Made by a program: the position numbers and the translations under genes. Below the pieces are notes generated by a model that had not been told where the DNA came from, did no database searches, and was given only the letters and a program-made list of their open reading frames with translations. A stretch of 64,000 bases of DNA from Bordetella genomosp. 11. Its GTDB lineage: Bacteria > Pseudomonadota > Gammaproteobacteria > Burkholderiales > Burkholderiaceae_B. Shown here in pieces: positions 26,632 to 34,136 of the stretch (position 1 is the first letter of the stretch; every line of letters begins with the position of its first letter). Location: positions 1,550,001-1,614,000 of the forward strand of contig NZ_NEVS01000004.1 in NCBI RefSeq assembly GCF_002261215.1, given 5' to 3'.

Positions 26632-27591
26632 ATGCCAGCGCCCGCCGTCCAGCCGACCCCCGATGGGCCCGCGGTGACGGGGGCACCCGCCCTCTTCCTC
26701 CAATGCCATACAACTCCGAAAATGCAGATGTCCCGAACTGAAACCCGCGTGCGCGCTGCCGAGCGCAAGATCGTCGTATACCGCCCGGCGACCGCCGGTA
26801 CGGATGTCCGTATCGAATATGCCGTCCAAGGAGCCGGCCCGGCCATCTGCATACTTCCCTCCCTGGCCCGGTCCGGACGGGACTACGACACCGTTGCCGC
26901 GCTCCTGGCGCGCGCCGGCTTCAGGGTGCTGCGTCCCGAGCCGCGGGGTATCGGCGAGAGCCGGGGGCCCATGGATGCACTGGACCTGCATCATTTCGCG
27001 GCGGATGTGGCGGCGGTGCTGGACCAGGAAAACACCGGCCCCCTGGTGATCGTCGGCCATGCTTGGGGCAGCCAGCCGGCGCGCATGCTGGCTGCCGATC
27101 GTCCCGATCTGGTCCTCGGCGTGGTCATGGCGGCCGCTTCCGCGGGAAAAATGCCCCCGGGCTCGAACGAGCAACCCTACGCCCGGCTTCGCGATGCGAT
27201 CGATGGCGCGGGAGACTACAGCCTGCCGGAAGAGACCCGCATCGACTGTCTGCGGCGGGCATTCTTTGCCCCCGGAAGCGATCCCCGGGTCTGGCTCGAT
27301 GGCTGGTACACCGAGGCGCATGACGCGCAGAGCCACGCGCGCCGCGTCACACCCATCGACGAGTATTTCTCCGCGGGCGACCGCGTGCCCATATTGGATT
27401 TGCAAGCCGAGTACGATGCGGTGGTGGTACCCAATGTCATGAAGCCATACCTGGGCGAACGCGTGACGGTACAGACTATCCGCGGTGCGGGGCATGCCAT
27501 GGCCCCCGAGCAGCCACAGGCCATGGCCGACGCCATTGCTGCATTCGCGCTGCGTGTGTACCGGCAGCAATCCGACGCGGGAAACCGATAA
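26632..27591 (+). CDS. Alpha/beta-hydrolase-fold protein lacking the nucleophile serine
   Basis: I chose the ATG at 26632, with a GGGGGTGA-type ribosome site right after the Bug stop (319 residues); a second in-frame ATG at 26722 would give 289. The fold is clear from the oxyanion/strand pattern, the nucleophile-elbow region and the C-terminal GAGHAMAPEQP histidine motif. The elbow reads GHAWG: Ala144 stands where a catalytic serine is expected (usually GHSWG). Either the protein is not an esterase, or it uses another mechanism such as a binding or signalling role. It is probably co-transcribed with the Bug receptor. Confidence 0.75.
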   Translation: MPAPAVQPTPDGPAVTGAPALFLQCHTTPKMQMSRTETRVRAAERKIVVYRPATAGTDVRIEYAVQGAGPAICILPSLARSGRDYDTVAALLARAGFRVLRPEPRGIGESRGPMDALDLHHFAADVAAVLDQENTGPLVIVGHAWGSQPARMLAADRPDLVLGVVMAAASAGKMPPGSNEQPYARLRDAIDGAGDYSLPEETRIDCLRRAFFAPGSDPRVWLDGWYTEAHDAQSHARRVTPIDEYFSAGDRVPILDLQAEYDAVVVPNVMKPYLGERVTVQTIRGAGHAMAPEQPQAMADAIAAFALRVYRQQSDAGNR

Positions 27592-27616
27592 GCCGATACA
27601 CCGATAAGTCGATAAG
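27585..27616 (+). repeat. Four 8-base tandem units spanning a stop codon
   Basis: CCGATAAG, CCGATACA, CCGATAAG and TCGATAAG follow one another without gaps. The stop codon of the hydrolase-fold gene (27589-27591) is inside the first unit. Confidence 0.75.
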
Positions 27617-27642
27617 TCCGGAGCCGGTCGCCGATGCTGGAA

Positions 27643-28575
27643 TCAATCCAGCTCGGAAAACCGGTGCAGCATGACTTCGTCTATCACCTTTCTGGTCAAG
27701 CCGGACTTCACCCCGTCCTTCCACACGACGTACAGGTGAAGATGGCCGGCGCTTTCCCGCAGGTCCTTGAAGACCACGCCGGGATACGTCGCCCGCGAAT
27801 ACGCCTTGGGCACAAGCGAAATCCCCATGCCCAGCTGGATCAGTTGGAAAATCGCCAGCGGCGTACGGGCCTGGTGCACCAGGTGGGGCCGAACGCCTTT
27901 CGCCAGGCAGCAGGCCATCTGCGCGTCGTGCAAAGAGGGAGAGGCTTCCCGCGAAAAGCCGATCAAAGGGTGTTTTTCCAGATCCGCCGCCTCGATGCAT
28001 GGCAGGCCGGCGAGTTCATGTCCGTGCGGTAAAGCGAGGACGAAAGGCTCGGAGTAGATCGGGAATTTGTTCAGCCCGGCGACGGTCGGACAGGAATGGA
28101 TGACGCCGATGTCCAGTTCCTCGTGCAGCAATGCTTCCACCTGGCTTTTGGAAGACATGTCGTGCACGATCATCTGGACATCGGGGAACCGCGCGCTCAG
28201 GCGCGCCTTGATCAATGGCAGGAGATGAATCAGCGCGGAGGTGACGAAGCCGATCTTCAGGCCTCCGGCATCCCGGCTGCCTGCCTTGACCGTCGCGCCG
28301 ACGGCATGGCCGAGATATTCCAGGATGTACCTGCTTTCGTTCAGGAAAATCTTGCCGGCTTCGGTCAGCTGCACGTCGCGGCGATTGCGCGCCAGCAACT
28401 GGACGCCAAGTTCGTCTTCCAGCGCCTTGATGCGCTGGGACAACGGCGGCTGCGACATATGCAGCCGCGTCGCGGCGCGGCTGAAACTCAGCTCTTCGGC
28501 GACAGCCACGAAGTAGCGCAGATGTGTGATTTCGACGTTTCGCAAGGTTCTACCGCCAAAGGAACAACCTATCAT
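27643..28575 (-). CDS. LysR-family transcriptional regulator
   Basis: The 310-residue protein carries the LysR HTH (FSRAATRLHMSQPPLSQRIKALEDELG) in its first 75 residues and a full effector domain. The family usually begins near VEITHLRYFVAVAE, about ten residues later, so the true start may be a TTG or GTG downstream of the ATG used here. It converges on the hydrolase-fold gene and sits 15 bases after the PAP2 phosphatase gene on the same strand. Of the CatR/BenM type by its opening; target unknown. Confidence 0.82.
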   Translation of the reverse strand: MIGCSFGGRTLRNVEITHLRYFVAVAEELSFSRAATRLHMSQPPLSQRIKALEDELGVQLLARNRRDVQLTEAGKIFLNESRYILEYLGHAVGATVKAGSRDAGGLKIGFVTSALIHLLPLIKARLSARFPDVQMIVHDMSSKSQVEALLHEELDIGVIHSCPTVAGLNKFPIYSEPFVLALPHGHELAGLPCIEAADLEKHPLIGFSREASPSLHDAQMACCLAKGVRPHLVHQARTPLAIFQLIQLGMGISLVPKAYSRATYPGVVFKDLRESAGHLHLYVVWKDGVKSGLTRKVIDEVMLHRFSELD

Positions 28576-28590
28576 AAGGCTATCGCGCGG

Positions 28591-29193
28591 TCAGCGTCGC
28601 AGCCAGCCCAGGCCGATCGGCCGCGCGAACAGCGTCTGGTATAGCGCGATGGCCGACCGCGTGAGGCCCGCGCCGCGGACTCGCCACAGCGGAACGATCG
28701 CCACATACGCGATGCTGGAGACCGCCACCGCCCCGGCCATGTCCAAGGGAAAATGCACGCCCAGGAAGACGCGGGCCCAGGCGACCGCCACGCCTCCCGC
28801 CAGCAGCAGACCGGCGGTCCATCGGCGCTGGCCGAAGTACAGCGTCAGCATCGCCGCCCAGAACACCGTCAGGTGGTCGCTGGGGAACGACGGATCGGCG
28901 GCATGCCGAAGAAAGGTATGCCCTAGCGGGATCATGAACGGTCGCGGATGCGGCCAAAGAAGGCCGATTATTGAATTGGCGCCCAGCGCCAGCAGCGTGA
29001 CCGCGTAAACGCGCAAAGCCAGTTCGCGTTGCCGGTCGTCGCCGGACAGCCACATCATCGCCAGCATGAGCGGAATCAGGTAGATCAGGTCTTGGGCGCA
29101 GATCAAAGCCGCTTTGATCAGCCACGCCGGCGTGGCTGGCGTGGCGTCGATCATCAGGAAGAGCGCCTGGTTGTAAGCCTCTAGGGTAGCCAT
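28591..29193 (-). CDS. PAP2-family membrane phosphatase, likely undecaprenyl-diphosphatase
   Basis: The 200-residue membrane protein from the ATG at 29193 carries the three PAP2 phosphatase motifs: PHPRP, PSDHLTVF and RVFLGVHFPLD (general patterns RP, PSGH-like and R-x5-H-x3-D). With about five membrane segments and this length, the best guess is a BcrC/YbjG-type undecaprenyl-pyrophosphate phosphatase that recycles the lipid carrier for peptidoglycan and can lower bacitracin sensitivity. A longer in-frame start at 29250 lacks support. It is followed closely by a LysR gene. Confidence 0.78.
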   Translation of the reverse strand: MATLEAYNQALFLMIDATPATPAWLIKAALICAQDLIYLIPLMLAMMWLSGDDRQRELALRVYAVTLLALGANSIIGLLWPHPRPFMIPLGHTFLRHAADPSFPSDHLTVFWAAMLTLYFGQRRWTAGLLLAGGVAVAWARVFLGVHFPLDMAGAVAVSSIAYVAIVPLWRVRGAGLTRSAIALYQTLFARPIGLGWLRR

Positions 29194-29285
29194 GGGATAA
29201 ATTCGTGGACACGGTGCATGAGCGCGCGGGTTTGACCGGGAACACGGCATCGGGTTCCTTGGCCGCCCGCATCCACGACCAGGCC

Positions 29286-30137
29286 TTAGTTGGCCAATCG
29301 CTCGATGACCAGGTCGAGCAATGCGCGCAGCCGCGATAGCCGGCGCAGGTCGCGGTGGTAGCCCAGATAGGTGTCCCGCCCGGGCGGCGCCAGGCCTGTT
29401 TCCACGCGGGCCAGGCCGGGAACGCGGTCACCCAGCGGTATGGGCAGCACCGCCAATCCGGCACCCTGGCGGCAGAACTCCGCCTGCGCGAGACGGCTGT
29501 TGCTGCGCATCGCCACCCTCGCCTTCGGCCACACCTGCGTCAGCCACAGCACGTCCGGCATATTCCCGAAAGCCGTGTCCATCGTGATGACCCGCGCATC
29601 CGCGCCCTCATCGGTGGGCGCGATCGCCCTATCGGCCCGGGCGTAGACCGCATACGGGATGTGCATGAGCCGCCGCGACACGACTTCCGGCTCCTGGAAC
29701 GGCTGGATCCGGAACGCGATATCGGCCTCCCGGCGCGGCAGGCTGTACATGCGGGCATCGCTGACCAGTTCGACGCAAACCTTGGGATGCCGCTGGCTGA
29801 ATTCCGCCAGCACGGGCGCCAGCATGCAAGTGCCGAACCAGTCGGACGACGACACGCGCAGCATGCCGTCCAACTGCACGTCGGCCCCGGCCAGGCGGCG
29901 CTGGAACGCGAGCGACTCTTCTTCCATCCGCTCCGCGTGTTCCAGGACGGTCGTGCCCTCGTCGGTCAGTACCAGGCCGTCGGCGGTCCGCTGGAACAGG
30001 CTGCAGCCCAGCTCCAGTTCCAGCGCACGCAGGCGCCGTCCCATCGTCGGCTGCGATAGGCCCAGGACGCGGGCGGCGCCGCCCAGGGTGCCGGCGCGCG
30101 CGATGGCCAGGAAGATTCTCAGGTCGCTCCATTCCAT
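29286..30137 (-). CDS. LysR-family transcriptional regulator
   Basis: The 283-residue LysR protein starts at MEWSDLRIFLAIA; an ATG four codons earlier is also possible. The HTH (GGAARVLGLSQPTMGRRLRALE) and a C-terminal effector domain are complete. It is divergent from the quinone-oxidoreductase-like gene at 30240 across roughly 100 bases. A likely operator, ATGAA-N9-TTCAT (30156-30174), lies between them, so it probably controls that gene. Confidence 0.83.
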   Translation of the reverse strand: MEWSDLRIFLAIARAGTLGGAARVLGLSQPTMGRRLRALELELGCSLFQRTADGLVLTDEGTTVLEHAERMEEESLAFQRRLAGADVQLDGMLRVSSSDWFGTCMLAPVLAEFSQRHPKVCVELVSDARMYSLPRREADIAFRIQPFQEPEVVSRRLMHIPYAVYARADRAIAPTDEGADARVITMDTAFGNMPDVLWLTQVWPKARVAMRSNSRLAQAEFCRQGAGLAVLPIPLGDRVPGLARVETGLAPPGRDTYLGYHRDLRRLSRLRALLDLVIERLAN

Positions 30138-30155
30138 ACTGGGGCCCATACAAAA

Positions 30156-30174
30156 ATGAATGACTAAGGTTCAT
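30156..30174. promoter_or_regulatory. Candidate LysR operator
   Basis: ATGAA (30156-30160) and TTCAT (30170-30174) form an inverted repeat with a nine-base spacer in the gap between a LysR gene and its divergent neighbour, in keeping with a T-N11-A LysR site. Confidence 0.35.
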
Positions 30175-30239
30175 CCGCGTTTATACCAATTCAGAATGGA
30201 ATGGACCACAATCGGCCCATACCTTCCAGGAGAAACCGG

Positions 30240-31241
30240 ATGAACACCACTATGAAAGCCGCCGTCCTCGAAACGCACGGCGCGCCCTTCCGCATCGCCG
30301 ATCTTCCGATGCCCGTCGCCGGACCGCGCGATGTGCTCGTACGCATCGCGGCAAGCGGCATCAATCCCTTGGACGCGAAGATCCATGCCGGCCAGGCCGA
30401 GCACGCCCACCAACCCGCGCCCGCGATTCTGGGCATGGACCTGGCGGGCACGGTCGAAGCCGTGGGCGCCGAGGTCACCGGCTTGCGGCCCGGCGACGCG
30501 GTCTACGGCATGGCCGGCGGGGCGGGAGGACGACAGGGTACGCTGGCCCAATATGCCGCCGTCGACGCCGGACTACTGGCGCGCAAGCCGGCGCATCTTT
30601 CCATGCGACAGGCCGCCGCCCTCCCCGCCGTCCTGATCACGGCGTGGAAAGGCATCGTGGACCGGATGGCCGTCGCCACGGGCGATACCGTCCTTATCCA
30701 GGGCGGCGCGGGCGGCGTGGGGCATGTCGCGGTCCAGCTGGCACGCGCGCTGGGCGCCCATGTCTATGCAACCGGGTCGAAACACAACCGCGACGTCATC
30801 GAGCGCCTGGGCGCGACCTTCATCGACCGCGATGAACCGGTCCGCGACTACGTGCAGCGCCTGACCGGCGGCCGCGGCTTCGATCGCGTCTACGACACCG
30901 TGGGCGGCCCGGTGCTGGATGCGTCCTTCCAGGCGGTTCGGCGCTTCGGGCATGTCGTCAGCTGCCTCGGGTGGGGCACGCACGCGCTGGCACCGCTGTC
31001 GTTCAAGGAAGCGAGCTACTCCGGCGTGTTCATCCTGCCGGCGCTGCTGTCAGGCGAAGGCATCGAGCATTGCCGCGAGATCCTGGAGCAGGCTACCCGC
31101 ATGATCGAGGCCGGGCAGTTGGCCCCGATCCTCGACGAAAGGCGTTTCACGCTGAACGATGTGGGCGAAGCCTATCTCGTCATCCAATCCGGCGCGGCGC
31201 GGGGCAAGCTGGTGGTCGATATGGAAAGCTCCACCGACTGA
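30240..31241 (+). CDS. Zinc-independent quinone oxidoreductase-like MDR protein
   Basis: The 333-residue protein from the ATG at 30240 (CCAGGAGAAACCGG ribosome site) belongs to the medium-chain dehydrogenase/reductase superfamily. It has the GroES-like N-terminal domain and a Rossmann domain with GGAGGVGHVAVQLA near residues 150-165. The zinc-ligand Cys and His residues of true alcohol dehydrogenases are not seen. NADPH-dependent reduction of quinones or enones is the usual activity. The divergent LysR gene probably regulates it. Confidence 0.85.
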   Translation: MNTTMKAAVLETHGAPFRIADLPMPVAGPRDVLVRIAASGINPLDAKIHAGQAEHAHQPAPAILGMDLAGTVEAVGAEVTGLRPGDAVYGMAGGAGGRQGTLAQYAAVDAGLLARKPAHLSMRQAAALPAVLITAWKGIVDRMAVATGDTVLIQGGAGGVGHVAVQLARALGAHVYATGSKHNRDVIERLGATFIDRDEPVRDYVQRLTGGRGFDRVYDTVGGPVLDASFQAVRRFGHVVSCLGWGTHALAPLSFKEASYSGVFILPALLSGEGIEHCREILEQATRMIEAGQLAPILDERRFTLNDVGEAYLVIQSGAARGKLVVDMESSTD

Positions 31242-31593
31242 TCGGCGACCTTGCCTCCGCCCCTCGGCCCGCCCCCCGCGAAAGACGCGGGCCGTGGCGC
31301 GCGGGGCCTGCATTGGACGGTTCCCCCCCGTTGGCCTAGAATGGTCCGCATGTTTTCCAGGCATGTCGCGCACACCTTCATTACCGGCACCGGCCCGCGC
31401 CAGCGGACCGGGTCGGCGTGCGCACGCCCGCACCAGCGCCACAAGACCGGACCGGCGGCGGCTTTTGCCGCACAAGCTTAAGCCCGGCGACCCGCAGCAC
31501 CCTTTCCAAGCGCATTCCTCCAGGTCGTCGGGCCCCGCCCGCGCGAAGCCATGCCGCATCACCGTGCGGCGCACGACCCTACAGGAGTGCTCC
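31242..31593. other. Intergenic region upstream of rnk
   Basis: About 350 bases. A possible sigma-70 promoter, TTGGAC (31313-31318) and TAGAAT (31337-31342) with an 18-base spacer, would give a long leader for rnk. A small hairpin (CCCGCG/CGCGGG, 31275-31291) lies just before it. No tRNA or other RNA gene is evident. Confidence 0.4.
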
Positions 31594-32010
31594 ATGCCCG
31601 CCCCCATCCACGACCGCGTACTGACCGAACTGGATTACGCCCGTCTCGCCAGCCTGTTGGCGCGCTTGACCGCGCGCGGCCATATCGACGCCGCCCATGG
31701 CGCCCACGATCTGCTCGACATGGCGCCCACCCTGCCCGGCCACGCGGCCCCGCCGGATCTTGTCACCATGCGCTCGCATGTCCAGTTGCGCGACGAGACG
31801 GGCCGCGACCTCGAGCTGCGCCTGGTCTACCCCGCCGAGGCCGATGCCGCGCATGGGCATATCTCCGTGCTGTCCCCGCTGGGCCTTAGCCTACTCGGCT
31901 GCCGCGAAGGCGAAACCATCCAATGGCAAGGGCCCGACCGCCTGGTGCACGAGGGCACTATCGCCAGGATCCTGTACCAGCCGGAAGCCGCCGGCGACTA
32001 CGGCAGTTGA
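31594..32010 (+). CDS. rnk: Regulator of nucleoside diphosphate kinase
   Basis: The 138-residue protein from the ATG at 31594 (ACAGGAG ribosome site) has a short N-terminal part rich in helix and a C-terminal GreA/GreB-type domain (about residues 52-130), with the typical VTMRSHVQLRD and ISVLSPLGLSLLGCREGE segments. Rnk binds RNA polymerase near the secondary channel and affects nucleoside diphosphate kinase levels. It lacks the long GreA coiled coil. A CsbD-type stress gene follows 136 bases later. Confidence 0.87.
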   Translation: MPAPIHDRVLTELDYARLASLLARLTARGHIDAAHGAHDLLDMAPTLPGHAAPPDLVTMRSHVQLRDETGRDLELRLVYPAEADAAHGHISVLSPLGLSLLGCREGETIQWQGPDRLVHEGTIARILYQPEAAGDYGS

Positions 32011-32146
32011 ATTTGTTTCAATTGCGCGGCCGCCCTCCTGCCGGCCGGCACGCCCGTTGCTGCTTGTCAGGCTTGTACCCGACATCGCGCCTCCCCGCCG
32101 CGATGACGGGGTGATTGTTGAAGTCTGATTGGAAAGGAGATCGACG

Positions 32147-32398
32147 ATGCTGGAAAAAACGGAAGGTACCGCGCAGAAATGGGCAGGCAAGGCGCAGGAC
32201 GCCATCGGTGAAATGACCGGGGACGCCGGCACGCAGATCAAAGGCAAGGCGCGTGAGCTGGCCGGACGCACCCAGGAGTCCTATGGCGATGCGCTGAATA
32301 TGATGCGCGACTGCGCGTCCAATAATCCCGTCGCCACCGTGGCGGTGGCCGCCGGCGTCGGCTTCCTGCTGGGCGCCATTCTCTCGTCGCGGCACTGA
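32147..32398 (+). CDS. CsbD-like stress protein with a C-terminal membrane segment
   Basis: The 83-residue protein from the ATG at 32147 (AAAGGAGA ribosome site) opens MLEKTEGTAQKWAGKAQDAIGEMTGDA, the CsbD signature of small general-stress proteins. It differs from plain CsbD by a C-terminal hydrophobic Gly-rich stretch (ATVAVAAGVGFLLGAILS), as in DUF883/ElaB-type ribosome-associated membrane proteins. The combined layout suggests a stress-induced inner-membrane anchor protein. Confidence 0.8.
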   Translation: MLEKTEGTAQKWAGKAQDAIGEMTGDAGTQIKGKARELAGRTQESYGDALNMMRDCASNNPVATVAVAAGVGFLLGAILSSRH

Positions 32399-32463
32399 TC
32401 GGCCGCGTGCACCAGGGCGCGGGGCAAGGCGACCGACCGTCGCCGACCTCCGCGCCCGCGCTT

Positions 32464-33012
32464 TCACGAATTTCCGCGCGTCCGTCCCGCGGCCTGGCGC
32501 GACTTCGCCAGGGTCTTCTGCGCGTGCGAAGTCAGCACATCCAGCGCGCGGTCCAACACCGCCCGCTCCTCTTCGCTAAGGACGGAAAGCAATTCTTCGT
32601 TGCGCTTGACGGCGCGCGGGAACACCTTGCGATACAGCGCCCTGCCCTGTGCCGTCAGGCTCAGTTGCACCCCGCGTCCGTCGCTCTCGTCCGATTCCCG
32701 CTGCAGCAGGCCGCGCTCGATCATCTCCGACACCGTGCGGCTGGCCTGGCTTTTGTCCAGGTTGACCTCGCGGGCCAGCCCCTGCAGGGACATCGGCGCA
32801 TGCGTGCCCAGCATGCCGACGATGCGCCATTCGCGCGGATCCAGGCCGAAATCGCGTTGATTGGTTTCGGCGGCAAGCCGGCTCCAGGTGCTGGCCAGCA
32901 TGTTCAGGCGGAAGGAAATCAGTTCCTTGAAATTGCGCGCGCGCATCCTGGCGGCGGCGGACGTGCCGGCGGCGGATGAACTTTTCGGAGAGGTCTCGGT
33001 TTCGGTGCTCAT
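32464..33012 (-). CDS. MarR-family transcriptional regulator
   Basis: The 182-residue protein has the MarR winged helix region (LDPREWRIVGMLG...LAREVNLDKSQASRTVSEMIERGLL) after a short Ser/Ala-rich N-terminus, and a C-terminal dimer helix. It lies downstream of the CoA-cluster gene at 33093 on the same strand, 80 bases apart. It could regulate that cluster, but I saw no copy of the cluster's divergent palindrome (40530-40569) in front of this gene. GTCGTGCG is directly repeated at 33014 and 33030, which might be an autoregulatory site. Confidence 0.85.
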   Translation of the reverse strand: MSTETETSPKSSSAAGTSAAARMRARNFKELISFRLNMLASTWSRLAAETNQRDFGLDPREWRIVGMLGTHAPMSLQGLAREVNLDKSQASRTVSEMIERGLLQRESDESDGRGVQLSLTAQGRALYRKVFPRAVKRNEELLSVLSEEERAVLDRALDVLTSHAQKTLAKSRQAAGRTRGNS

Positions 33013-33092
33013 GGTCGTGCGAGTTCCAGTCGTGCGGCGAAGTCTAATGGATGGACGGCGCTATCCTCTTCCGCCAGCGGTTCGGACGGGCG

Positions 33093-34136
33093 TCAGTGCG
33101 TGGCCGTCCGCAGGGGATTCAGCCCACTGCGGGACACCCGCCCCAGTAATGTCCTGCCCAGCGCGTCCTCGCAGGCTTGCACGGTTGACAGCAGCCTGTC
33201 CAGATCGATGCCGGTCTTTACCCCCATGTTCTCGAACAGGTCCACCAGGTCCTCCGTGCATACATTACCGGTATGGCCGCCGCCATACTTCACCTTGGCC
33301 GGATGGCCGCCGACACCGCCGAAGGCGCAATCGAAATGCCGCACGCCCGATTCCAGGGCCGCTACGTAGTTGGCCAGCCCGGTGCCGCGCGTATCGTGGA
33401 AATGGGCGATGGGCACGACGTCCGGATATTCCGCCCGCATGCGGCGGAACAGCGCCCGGGTCGTGACCGGCGTCGCCGTGCCTGTCGTGTCGCCCAGCGT
33501 CACATGCCGCACGCCGGCATCGCGCATGCGCCCCACGTCGTCGATCACCGTGCCGGGGTTGACATACCCTTCGAAGGGGCAGCCGAAGGCCATGGAAATC
33601 GTTCCGATCAGGCGGAAACGGCCGCCGGCCGCCGTGGCCATTTCCCGAATGTTGGTCCATTGGTCCGCCCGGCTGCGTGCCAGGTTCTTCATCGAGTGCG
33701 ACTCCGTCGCCGATACCAGCAGGCTGATCTCGTTGGCGCCGAAACCGGCCCGCGCATCGGCGACGGCGCGCTCGACGGCGCGCACGTTCGCGCAGGTCGC
33801 CTTGTAGAAGACGCCCGGGCGGCGCGGCAACCCGCGCAGCATGTCCGTCGCGTCGGCGAACTGCGGGATGACCTTGGGATTGCTGTAGGAGGTCGCTTCC
33901 ACGCGGGCGAATCCGATCTCCGCGAAGCCATCCACCAGCGCCATCTTGGTGTCGGTAGGCAGGAAATCGGGCTCGTGCTGCAGCCCGTCGCGGGCGAAGC
34001 ATTCACATAGCACCACGGCGCGGCCGTCGTCCTCGCGCGAGGCGGCTTCGCCGGCATGCCGCCGCGCCACGGCCTTGCCGCCCTTGTGCGGGCCGGCCGC
34101 CGCCATGGCGCCATCGTTATCATCGAGACCGTTCAT
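33093..34136 (-). CDS. HMG-CoA-lyase-like (DRE-TIM) protein without the usual active-site cysteine
   Basis: The 347-residue product from the ATG at 34136 is a DRE-TIM-barrel protein: CECFARDGLQHEP supplies the RDGLQ motif and AHFHDTRGTG the HxHDTRG metal-ligand motif. The usual GGCP motif with the catalytic cysteine of HMG-CoA lyase is replaced by GGHPAKVKYGGGHTGNV, with His278 at that place; Cys293 in GNVCTED is a possible substitute. It overlaps the ligase stop by ATGA. It probably cleaves a 3-hydroxyacyl-CoA or related compound, but the substrate is likely not HMG-CoA. Confidence 0.75.
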   Translation of the reverse strand: MNGLDDNDGAMAAAGPHKGGKAVARRHAGEAASREDDGRAVVLCECFARDGLQHEPDFLPTDTKMALVDGFAEIGFARVEATSYSNPKVIPQFADATDMLRGLPRRPGVFYKATCANVRAVERAVADARAGFGANEISLLVSATESHSMKNLARSRADQWTNIREMATAAGGRFRLIGTISMAFGCPFEGYVNPGTVIDDVGRMRDAGVRHVTLGDTTGTATPVTTRALFRRMRAEYPDVVPIAHFHDTRGTGLANYVAALESGVRHFDCAFGGVGGHPAKVKYGGGHTGNVCTEDLVDLFENMGVKTGIDLDRLLSTVQACEDALGRTLLGRVSRSGLNPLRTATH

